Source: Mercurialis annua (taxonomy: Eukaryota; Streptophyta; Magnoliopsida; Malpighiales; Euphorbiaceae). Taken from it: DNA of 64,000 bases. Numbering within the stretch: position 1 is the stretch's first letter; every line of letters begins with the position of its first letter. The notes under the pieces are model-generated. The model did not search any database. It was given only the letters and a program-made list of their open reading frames with translations, and had not been told where the DNA came from. The stretch covers positions 8,620,501 to 8,684,500 of the forward strand of contig NC_065571.1 of the NCBI RefSeq assembly GCF_937616625.2, in the 5' to 3' direction. The position numbers and the translations under genes are program-made. Positions 24,341 to 33,885 of the stretch are shown one piece after another.

Positions 24341-25305
24341 ACCCACAAGGAAAGCTACTAAAGACAACCAATTAGGAGACTCGATTCGGATAGTTAGCAA
24401 GATAATTTGAATGATGTAATTAAACTAAATAGACTAAATAAACTAAAAACAATAATAATAACTAAAATAGACTAAAACTTGAATTTAATAAGCTGAAATT
24501 AAACTAAGAAGAAACTATATGAGAAGGAAATCAGGAATTATTAACTATACTTATGTTATTCAATAAATTGGTTATGGATTTAGTTGTTTTAACTGCAGTT
24601 CAGGCTATTCTAAACCACCTATATCGCTCTCTCAAGTCGCTACAGGCAAAAACGCACACACAACAACTAATAGGCAAATCACTCACTCTCGTGTTAATAA
24701 TCAACCTAATTAATTAATCAAATGGCGTTTATTAAGCAAACCCTAAGAACACGTAATCGTCAATTCACTCTCACATAATTAATTCCTACATTGTTAATTG
24801 TTATAGTCTATCTCAATTTAGCTCTCTCGAGTCAAAACCAAAACACAAGGCAATAGTCTAGTTGATCAGATTAAACTAAGCATTAAGAACACAATTAACA
24901 TGCAATTTGAACAATAATCCATAAACCCAATTCAATTAAATAAGCATAATTTAGTTAATAATCCCCAATTAAAGGTTTAGCTACTCATTATCGAAGATAA
25001 TTCAACAATAAGATCAATAGAATTCATAATGGAAAAGATAAGAATGATATAGATCTCTCTAAAATAATCGTACCTTAGTCGTAATAGATTCCACAATAAT
25101 AATGAAGAATAATCCAGAAAATTCAATAGAAAACGATGAACGAAACTCAAAATAAGCTAATCTAATGTTTAGGTCTAATACAATGATAAGCCAACCCTAA
25201 TTATGATGTAAAAAGTGCTATTTATATGTTTTCCGCCTCAGCTACTGACTTTAGGTCGAGTTTTAATGAAAACCCAAAAGCGTCCTTGAACACTACTAGA
25301 AATCA

Positions 25306-25739
25306 GCAGATTGGCGACGGAATTTAGCGACGGACTCAAATTCCGTCGCTAATTACAGAATTAACGACGGATTTGCCGACGGATTTGAAACCCGTCGGCA
25401 AATCCTGCCAAATGAAAGGCGGGAAGCTTCCCGCCTTTCTTTTACGACGGATTAGCGACGGATTAGTGAGTCCGTCGCTAAAGTTAGCGACAGATTCAAC
25501 AATCCGTCGCTAATACATGTGACTAAGTAAAACTCAACGTTTTGCTCAGTCTAGAGTAGCGACGGATTATTGAGTCCGTCGCTAAATTTCATGAGAAACC
25601 CCGAACGCTGCGTTTGGGCTCCAAGTTAGCGACGGATGTATCAATCCGTCGCTAAACGCTTGGAGCCCAAACGCAGCGTTTCATTTATTATTGACATTAG
25701 CGACGGACCAGACGGTCCGTCGCTAATGTCAATAATAAA
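25306..25739. repeat. Left subterminal repeat array with perfect hairpins
   Basis: TTAGCGACGGA-type units are repeated in direct and inverted order. Three large palindromes stand out: 25415-25440 (core GGGAAGCTTCCC); 25604-25680 (22-bp outer arms AACGCTGCG... enclosing an inner TTAGCGACGGAT pair); and 25684-25739 (26-bp perfect arms, 4-base loop). In En/Spm, TNPA binds subterminal repeats of this kind. Confidence 0.9.
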
Positions 25740-26003
25740 CCTAACGCGCAGAACCCTTCTTCCCATTTCTCTTCTTCCTTTAATTTTTTTTCCGCCGGTT
25801 CCTTCCTCTGTTCAGCCGTCCGCCTGACGCCGTTTCCTCCCTCCGTTCAGCCGTCCGCCTTCCTCCTTCCTCCCTTCGCCTTCCTCCTTCCTCCCTTCGC
25901 CGTCTGTTGTTCTCTCATCCATTGCCGTCCGTTCTCCTCCCTCCGTTCAGCCTGACGCCGCCGGCTCCGTCTCCGCCGCCTGCCGCTGGTCTCCACTTTA
26001 GAG
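25740..26003 (+). promoter_or_regulatory. CACTA leader exon and splice donor
   Basis: A C/T-rich leader with short duplications (GTTCAGCCGTCCGCCT twice, TCCTCCTTCCTCCCTTCGCC twice) ends at GAG|GTAAGT (26003/26004). By analogy with En/Spm this is probably the shared 5' leader of both element genes. The promoter would be in the subterminal array. Confidence 0.5.
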
Positions 26004-26904
26004 GTAAGTTATTATTTATTTATTTAAACTATTTACAGATTTAATTTTAGGTTTAAATTAGGTTTTTAAATTAGGTTTATTAATATTAGATTTAAATAAG
26101 GTTTATTTAATTTTTACAGATTTAATATTAGGTTTAAATTAGGGTTTTAGGATTATTTATTTGTTAATTATTGTTTAATAAAATTAGATTGAAATTATAT
26201 TACTATTGTTAGTTAGGATTTAATAAAATTAGGTTGAAATTAGGTTAATTTTTAATTAGATATTATTTAAATTAGTTTAATTGTATATTTGATGAGATTA
26301 TAATATTAGGTTAGATTTTAATTAGGTTAATTTTAATTAGATAATATTTAAATTAGTTTAATTGAATATATTGGATTAGATTATAATATTAGGTTAAATT
26401 TCAATTTCGATAATTTTAAATGAAATATATTTTAATTAGTTTAAACGGTATATTGGATTAGATTAGACTATTAGGTTAGATTTTAATTAGGTTCAATTGA
26501 AATTGTTTGTATTCAATTTTTAATAATTTGATACCTTATTAATAATGTTTTGTTTATTTTAATATTTGATTAAATTAGTTAAATTGTTGAATGGTAGGTT
26601 AAAAAAATTATAATTTTGATTTAATACTGTTTTGGTTATTTTGGGATACGTACTGTTTGTCTGCAGGCTTTCCCTGAAAAATGGGTGATGCTCATTTTTA
26701 GGGGAAATGCTGCCGGATTTTCGTTAAAAATATAATAACACTTAGAATATTGGAAAAAAAACGTATCTTGATAAAGTATTAATTTGTATTGTTATGATAA
26801 TCTGATCCAAAACTATTAATGTAGGTTTGTTTCTGACGATTGTTGATAGCCGCCGATCATATCTCCTATTTATTGCGGTTCTGCTCTTCAACAAGTAAGT
26901 GTTA
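26004..26904 (+). other. CACTA leader intron with a possible small exon
   Basis: An AT-rich intron. Positions 26660-26735 contain a block also present in an intron of the TNPA-like gene. Positions 26825-26894 look like a second leader exon (acceptor ATGTAG, donor CAA|GTAAGT). The inner LTR element is inserted 10 nt after this donor. Confidence 0.45.
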
Positions 26905-28471
26905 TGTTGGCGAAAACCGCAAGTGTACGGTGTCGCAACTAGTAATACTCGGTAAGACCGAGGTCGAATCCCACAAGGATGAGAGGTTTAAAGTGAGCGA
27001 AGTCGATCTTGAAATTCAATTCGGAAAGCAATAGATAAGGTAGAGGATTTGGAATTTGAACAATTAAAACATTAACTAAAGTAAACACAATTACGAAACA
27101 ATTTAACTAGCAAAAAGCAATAAGCAAGCGATTGAATGATAAAGGTAAACTATGGATAACGAGCTTGAGGGTTGATACTACGATTAACCAATTACTATCA
27201 AGGGGTCGGACTATGGCTTCTAAACGCGAACCGAGTTTTTTCTAAATCGCAACTCCCGCTCTCTCGAGCCTCAAAGAGTTACAAAACCACAACTAACTAA
27301 GCTTAACCTACTCTCGTAGCACTAAACGCAATTAGAGGCAATTAGCAATTAAACACAACTCATAGGTCACCTAATTACTAACCCACTCTCATGGTGTTAC
27401 TAATTAAGCATCTAATTAATTAATTCCAATTAATAAACCCTCTCTCAAGGTGAAAATTAATCTAGCAACAAATACTAGGTGATCAATCTAGAATAGGCAT
27501 TAAGCAATTAATTAGAACACACAAGTCAAACCCTAACCCAATCTAGCAATTATTTCAACCATCATATCAACCCCCAAACAAGGGGGTTTAGCCAATCATA
27601 CTAAACATCACATTAACTACTAAATAAAGAGAAATAAAAGATAAGAAATACTTACTTAGAAGAATAAGATTGAATTTAAGCACTTGCATTCAAAGATAAA
27701 TCTTGTTCTTACAAAGCAATAAAAGCTTCCAAGCACCAATAATGGTAGAACTATGGAGGCACAAAACCCTAAACTATTCTACTAAAAGATGACTAAAAGT
27801 GTGTAGAGAATAATTGTTTTTGCATCATACCCTAATTTGAAACATAAAGTAGTACTTATAGTATTCTCAAAAAGGGAAATAAAAACATCCTACAAAAGAG
27901 TGTTGGGCCAAAAGAGAAAGTGTGCATAAGCCTTGTCCTTTTCTTCAGATTTTCGATTCTAACTTTAAGCCTTTGCACGAATCGTGCAAACCAACTTAAC
28001 ATGGGTGCACGGATCGTGCAATATCTCTGGGAACAATCTGCTTCTGCTCTACTTATGCACGATTCGTGCAAGGTGTTGCACGATTCGTGCAACCCTCAGA
28101 CTCCACAACCTTGAACTTCAAAACTTCATAACTCGGTGTAGAAATGTCCAAATGAGTTGGTTCTTGAACCATTGGAAAGCTTAGGATGTCTACTTTAACT
28201 CTTATGGAGAACACAAACTCATTAGAGACCTCTAACCGATCCAAATTGGTCAAATAGTGCAGAGGGGTCAACTTTTCAGAATTGCAAATGAGCTTTCGCC
28301 TCTCTTTCGTCGACTTTTCCATCTTTTGCACCAAAATGCTTCCGCAATGCTCCCAAGTATCTGAAATACTAAAACATGCAATAAGGCATTCAGAATACCA
28401 TAAAAACATGACAAAACATAATAAAAGCATGCGGAAACGACACTCTAAATAGGAGTAAAATACTCCTATCA
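26905..28471 (-). repeat. 3' LTR of the inner Athila-like element
   Basis: Left copy in window order. It contains four TGCACG-NNN-CGTGCA palindromes at 27974-28095. The edge carries a small terminal hairpin, ATAGGAGTA/TACTCCTAT. Short reading frames inside this LTR have no family similarity. Confidence 0.93.
27974..28095. repeat. TGCACG-NNN-CGTGCA palindromes, inner element 3' LTR
   Basis: Four units have the same 6-bp arms with centres AAT, GAT, ATT and ATT. The spacers differ in length. The same cluster is at 32889-33010 in the other LTR. Confidence 0.88.
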
Positions 28472-30676
28472 AACCTCCTCACACTAAATCTTTGCTTGTC
28501 CCCAAGCAAGAAATGAACTAAAGTAAAATACGATGTTAACTAATCATGGCGACCTTGAACAAGCATCAACAAACGAACTCCCAATCAACAATGACTCAAA
28601 TGCAATCGTCTAATATCAACAACCGCTAATGATGCAAACAAATGATGAATGCAATTACAATGACATACTTCAATGGCAATTAGACTACACTTGCATTGGC
28701 TAAGGTTCTTGTTGAACAAATCAAGTCACTAAGATCATCTATGGGACATGCATGACTTGGTCAAGTGAGGGAAATCATGGCATAACAAACATAGGCATCA
28801 ATAAAAGCATTTTAATTCTCACAAGATTCACTCTAACACACAAGTGTTTGGGTGCACAAATTTAGGCTCATGAATACGCTAATTCACCATAGGCTTGCTC
28901 TTAGTCCGATTCTCCACTACTTAGTTCGGTAATCAATCACTATCATATGGGCTTTTATTCGGGTTGTAACTTGTCTAGGGGTTAAGGGGTAGGTAAAGAG
29001 GGATAATTTGGCTACAAAAATTGACTTGACAACTAGATCATTGATCATATTATTTGTCTAACTTGGGATTTTCTTGCACAATTGAACTTCATCTTCATTT
29101 TCATGCCTTTTATTCAACTTTTCCTTTTGCTCTTTTTCTTGATCTTTCTTTATTCTTTCTTTGTTTTGCTTTTCTTTCTTTTCTTTAGGCATAAGTTTAC
29201 TTCTTTTGCTCATGTTTTTCCTATTCTTCAAGCTAGACAAACTTCTTAATAATTATGAGTCATTCAAGTCACATTTTTGGGGTATTTTAAAGGGGTGGAT
29301 TGTTGAAAGGATAGTGTGTCAAAATGTGTTGGAAATTCAAAGAAATTGGTCTAAGGCTCAAAGGGGTGATCTAGTGGTAAGGGTAGGCTATTTAAGTGGT
29401 CTTAAGAAAAATGTTGATCCTAATGCCATACTCATTTAGCAATAGACACTCAACTATATAGTCTTAAATGGACACCGAGCAAGTTCTAGGAATGTAGTTA
29501 CACAACACACAAGAAATGCATTTATGGCTCAATCATTTTTAGAAAAGAATGTGGTGTTATGCAATTTCTTGGTTCCTATGTTCTCATGCCAATCATGCCC
29601 ACTTTTGTTCACAAATGACACAAAATTTTCAAAAATGGCACATCATGCATCCATATCTCAAAACAACTATCATGCTCACAATTGTTTTCACCAAAGAACA
29701 TTTTCACCCAATTCCCATCAAACATGTCATATGAATAGCATTTCATTAAGCAAGCATCACTAGAAGTTGTCTAAACTAGAAAACGCATTCATGCCATTAT
29801 TGACCGGGAGATGTCAAGAGTTGATAAATTTCCAAAATTTGCCAACAATCACAAACATCCATTTCATTCACTAACAAGCTTAGAACAAAGATTTAGCGGA
29901 GGCGACTCGACAACGAAACCACTAAAACAACAAATAAACAAACTAAAGCATAAAACAAGATAAATTTCAACTAAACGACATACAATTGACTAACCCTCCT
30001 CACACTATTTCAAACTTAGTCCCTAAGTAAGAAATATAAAAACAAAATTGTATGAGTTGAGTTAGAGAAATGCAAATCTTGTTTAGTCGAACGCCGGAGG
30101 TTCCACAGATGGTGTAGGGTGGTGGCCGGAATTTGACTTGAAGAAGAAGAAGTGTAGAGATGGCTTGAATTTGAAGGCTTGAGATGGAGCCACCTCATCT
30201 CTCCAAGTGAAATGTGTTTCTTTTTAATGGGCTTAGATCATGCCACCATTACCATCCAAGTGCCTTAATGATGGACCAATAGGAAACTTTCAATTCCCCC
30301 TCTTTAAGTTGAATTGCACGGATCGAGACATGCTTGGTCTTTGTGTTGCTCGATCCGTGCACAAAGCTGAAAAGCATTCTGCTTCCTATTTTAGTGGTGC
30401 ACGATCCGTGCAACTGAACTTAAAGGGCTTGCACGGATCGTGCAATGCACAGATTGGGGGATTCTGAATTTCTTCTTTTTCGCAACTCTCCTACACACCA
30501 CAATCAAAACACACCGGCGTTATCTTGAACAAAAAAAAACATAGAAATTAAACACATAAAAACATGAAATTAAAAGCTAACAACATAAGACTAAAGCTAA
30601 GAAATCTAACCTCTCGGGATTGCCTCCCGAGCGCGCTTTAATTGGAGTCCAAAGCTAGACTCTTCGCGTAAGATTG
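28472..30676 (-). other. Non-coding internal region of the inner element
   Basis: No supported gene. It starts with the polypurine tract (AGTGTGAGGAGG on the minus strand, about 28474-28485). A pyrimidine-rich run on the plus strand lies at 29100-29220. Further TGCACG/CGTGCA palindromes lie at 30315-30450. The block 30610-30676 is closely conserved with the outer element. Confidence 0.6.
30315..30450. repeat. TGCACG/CGTGCA palindromes in the internal region
   Basis: Two full units, GTGCACGATCCGTGCAA (about 30395) and TTGCACGGATCGTGCAA (about 30429), plus half-units TTGCACGGATCG (about 30315) and CGATCCGTGCAC (about 30350). They use the arms found in this element's LTRs although they lie outside them. 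Confidence 0.8.
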
Positions 30677-31591
30677 TTAAAAATACAACCTAACATGCGG
30701 AAGTCGTCTTGGTAGCATCTTCTCCCTTTTTTGCCTTGTTGGCTCCTTCAAATAAAGCTCATGTGATATGAAGTATGCTTGTACTCTAAAATAATGAACA
30801 TGAGGAGCATGAAGCATCTTCATATACTTGGTATTATTTCCGTCATACTCGGAATCAAACCCCTCTAAGAATGGATCTTTATAATCAAAGGATTTGTTGA
30901 ATTCCTCGTAGAGTACCGTAATACCAAATTTCTCCTCACATTCGTCATTTATGCTCTTGGAACAAGTAAGGGGCTTGGAAATTGGAGCTTCAAGTTCAAC
31001 ATCCTCACACTTTTCTCTTTCAATCTCTATGTGAACCTTTGTGGGAGGATGTTCTACTGAAGCACCGTCATCTTTCAAATCTATGGCCATAGAATGTTGT
31101 GTTGGAGTAGCTTCAATTTCGGCTAGTAATCCTTCTTGGTTTATCTCTTGCAAATCACTAGCTAACCGAACAACTTGTATCTCTAGGTTATGAAGATGTG
31201 TAGATTGCATTTCATGATGTACCTCCATTTTATCTAACAACTCCATGATCTTGTCGATTTTAGTAGATTCATCAATTATTTCATCTTGTTGAAAACCATG
31301 TGATTGTTGTGGTTCATTGCCAAAATTGAAATTGAGGTCCCATTGGTTTTGATGTGGGTGATAGCTTGAATCGAAGTTCAAGTTTTCATTGAAGTTCTCC
31401 CAATTGTTGTCCCAACCATAGTTCGGAGGGTTATGCCACCCCGGATCATACATGTCGGAATAAGGGTCACTAGCTTGCCATTGATCACCCACATAATTGA
31501 TATGGTCATTCCAATTTGAATAGAGTGTAGGACACACGGCTCCGGTATGACTAAAATCCCCACAAATCTCACAATTTGGATCCCAAGCCAT
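30677..31591 (-). CDS. Gag-like zinc-knuckle protein of the inner element
   Basis: 304 residues from ATG 31591, the start shared with the outer element's copy; an in-frame extension to 31645 is probably not used. It begins MAWDPNCEICGDFSHTGAVC, a CX2CX4HX4C zinc knuckle. Next is a Trp/Asn/Tyr-rich stretch with SDPYSD..DPGW.NPPNYGW, like the C-terminal part of Athila Gag. A helical segment (about 120-160) and an acidic linker follow. The last 90 residues (ITVLYEEFNKSFDYKDPFLE onward) match the outer element closely and belong to no family I recognise. There is no capsid domain. It may bind element RNA for packaging by a helper's particles (inference). Confidence 0.8.
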   Translation of the reverse strand: MAWDPNCEICGDFSHTGAVCPTLYSNWNDHINYVGDQWQASDPYSDMYDPGWHNPPNYGWDNNWENFNENLNFDSSYHPHQNQWDLNFNFGNEPQQSHGFQQDEIIDESTKIDKIMELLDKMEVHHEMQSTHLHNLEIQVVRLASDLQEINQEGLLAEIEATPTQHSMAIDLKDDGASVEHPPTKVHIEIEREKCEDVELEAPISKPLTCSKSINDECEEKFGITVLYEEFNKSFDYKDPFLEGFDSEYDGNNTKYMKMLHAPHVHYFRVQAYFISHELYLKEPTRQKREKMLPRRLPHVRLYF

Positions 31592-31795
31592 TACTCTTGC
31601 CCAAATATATTCACCATAAAAATAATATTGAAGATAAACCAACAACTACACAAATTTCCTGCACAATCACACAAACAAGAACACCAAGCGTAAACCACGA
31701 AAAAGAAAAAAAAATGAACAATTAAATAAAAAACAGAAAATAAGGCTAACTCGACCGAATTTCAAAATACTTTCAATCAATTAAACGCAACCTCA

Positions 31796-31813
31796 TCCCC
31801 GGCAACGGCGCCA
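31796..31813 (-). other. tRNA-Asp primer binding site, inner element
   Basis: TCCCCGGCAACGGCGCCA on the plus strand is identical to that of the outer element and lies 6 bp from the LTR edge at 31820. Confidence 0.88.
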
Positions 31814-31819
31814 AAAACT

Positions 31820-33386
31820 TGTTGGCGAAAACCGCAAGTGTACGGTGTCGCAACTAGTAATACTCGGTAAGACCGAGGTCGAATCCCACAAGGATGAGAG
31901 GTTTAAAGTGAGCGAAGTCGATCTTGAAATTCAATTCGGAAAGCAATAGATAAGGTAGAGGATTTGGAATTTGAACAATTAAAACATTAACTAAAGTAAA
32001 CACAATTACGAAACAATTTAACTAGCAAAAAGCAATAAGCAAGCGATTGAATGATAAAGGTAAACTATGGATAACGAGCTTGAGGGTTGATACTACGATT
32101 AACCAATTACTATCAAGGGGTCGGACTATGGCTTCTAAACGCGAACCGAGTTTTTTCTAAATCGCAACTCCCGCTCTCTCGAGCCTCAAAGAGTTACAAA
32201 ACCACAACTAACTAAGCTTAACCTACTCTCGTAGCACTAAACGCAATTAGAGGCAATTAGCAATTAAACACAACTCATAGGTCACCTAATTACTAACCCA
32301 CTCTCATGGTGTTACTAATTAAGCATCTAATTAATTAATTCCAATTAATAAACCCTCTCTCAAGGTGAAAATTAATCTAGCAACAAATACTAGGTGATCA
32401 ATCTAGAATAGGCATTAAGCAATTAATTAGAACACACAAGTCAAACCCTAACCCAATCTAGCAATTATTTCAACCATCATATCAACCCCCAAACAAGGGG
32501 GTTTAGCCAATCATACTAAACATCACATTAACTACTAAATAAAGAGAAATAAAAGATAAGAAATACTTACTTAGAAGAATAAGATTGAATTTAAGCACTT
32601 GCATTCAAAGATAAATCTTGTTCTTACAAAGCAATAAAAGCTTCCAAGCACCAATAATGGTAGAACTATGGAGGCACAAAACCCTAAACTATTCTACTAA
32701 AAGATGACTAAAAGTGTGTAGAGAATAATTGTTTTTGCATCATACCCTAATTTGAAACATAAAGTAGTACTTATAGTATTCTCAAAAAGGGAAATAAAAA
32801 CATCCTACAAAAGAGTGTTGGGCCAAAAGAGAAAGTGTGCATAAGCCTTGTCCTTTTCTTCAGATTTTCGATTCTAACTTTAAGCCTTTGCACGAATCGT
32901 GCAAACCAACTTAACATGGGTGCACGGATCGTGCAATATCTCTGGGAACAATCTGCTTCTGCTCTACTTATGCACGATTCGTGCAAGGTGTTGCACGATT
33001 CGTGCAACCCTCAGACTCCACAACCTTGAACTTCAAAACTTCATAACTCGGTGTAGAAATGTCCAAATGAGTTGGTTCTTGAACCATTGGAAAGCTTAGG
33101 ATGTCTACTTTAACTCTTATGGAGAACACAAACTCATTAGAGACCTCTAACCGATCCAAATTGGTCAAATAGTGCAGAGGGGTCAACTTTTCAGAATTGC
33201 AAATGAGCTTTCGCCTCTCTTTCGTCGACTTTTCCATCTTTTGCACCAAAATGCTTCCGCAATGCTCCCAAGTATCTGAAATACTAAAACATGCAATAAG
33301 GCATTCAGAATACCATAAAAACATGACAAAACATAATAAAAGCATGCGGAAACGACACTCTAAATAGGAGTAAAATACTCCTATCA
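31820..33386 (-). repeat. 5' LTR of the inner Athila-like element
   Basis: Same length and, as far as I compared, same sequence as the left copy, including the palindrome cluster at 32889-33010. Confidence 0.93.
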
Positions 33387-33885
33387 TGTTACTGCATTTT
33401 TGTATTTCATTTTAATTAGTTAGAGTAAATTGAATAACTGTGCAATTTAATTAACAAAGATTTTATTCACACCGAATAAAATCTTACCTAGCCGTAGAAA
33501 CCCGTCCCGTGTGTTCAAGAGATTGAACGACGCGGGATTGTACGTGTGTACAGTTCGTAAAACTGCCGTCGTCTGCGTAATTTGATCACGAAAAAACATA
33601 TATGTATGGATATGGTATAAAAATATTCGGTAGTTTTCTGGCGTATGTTCTCCGGGTGGCTATTTAATATAGGCTGTGTAACGCTTATTCCTTACGGAAT
33701 ATATAATTAGCGTTACACACCCTATATTATGTAATGCACCTGGGGAACGACGCCGGAAGGCTGCCGAATATTTTTTCCGTATTCATGCATATATCGTGAT
33801 CGAATTATGGGGCGCCAGTTTTGCGAATGGGATAGGACCCTACCCTTTTAGCAGTCAATTACATTGACTTTGCTACATTGAGCTT
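33387..33885 (+). other. CACTA leader downstream of the insert, with a long foldback
   Basis: This is the rest of the leader intron and the 5' flank of the TNP2-like gene. A foldback with arms of about 70 bp lies at 33618-33776. Apart from this structure no gene is seen before ATG 33886. Confidence 0.7.
33618..33776 (+). ncRNA. Predicted RNA hairpin upstream of TNP2
   Basis: The left arm (from AAATATTCGGTAG) pairs with the right arm (to CTGCCGAATATTT). The loop is around 33690-33700 and the inner stem is GTGTAACGCT/AGCGTTACAC. At seven of about eight substituted positions in the outer half, the left arm has T opposite G or G opposite T. These remain U:G or G:U pairs in the plus-strand RNA. 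The structure is clear in the sequence; a function as structured RNA is inference. Confidence 0.5.

Larger units (their letters stand above)
26905..33386 (-). mobile_element. Inner Athila-like non-autonomous LTR element, 6482 bp
   Basis: Two 1567-bp LTRs, 26905-28471 and 31820-33386, appear identical wherever I compared them. The 5-bp duplication TGTTA is at 26900-26904 and 33387-33391. On the minus strand the LTR begins TGATAGGAGT and ends CGCCAACA. It has a tRNA-Asp primer site, one gag-like frame and no polymerase, so it depends on a helper. Near-identical LTRs indicate very recent insertion. It interrupts the CACTA leader intron in antisense orientation. Confidence 0.93.

Noticed and set aside
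27856..28472. Frames of 60-140 residues repeated at 32771-33387
   Set aside because: They lie entirely within the LTRs of the inner element and are duplicated only because the LTRs are.
29058..29240. Lys/Glu-rich 60-residue frame
   Set aside because: Translation of a pyrimidine-rich tract on the opposite strand in the non-coding part of the inner element.
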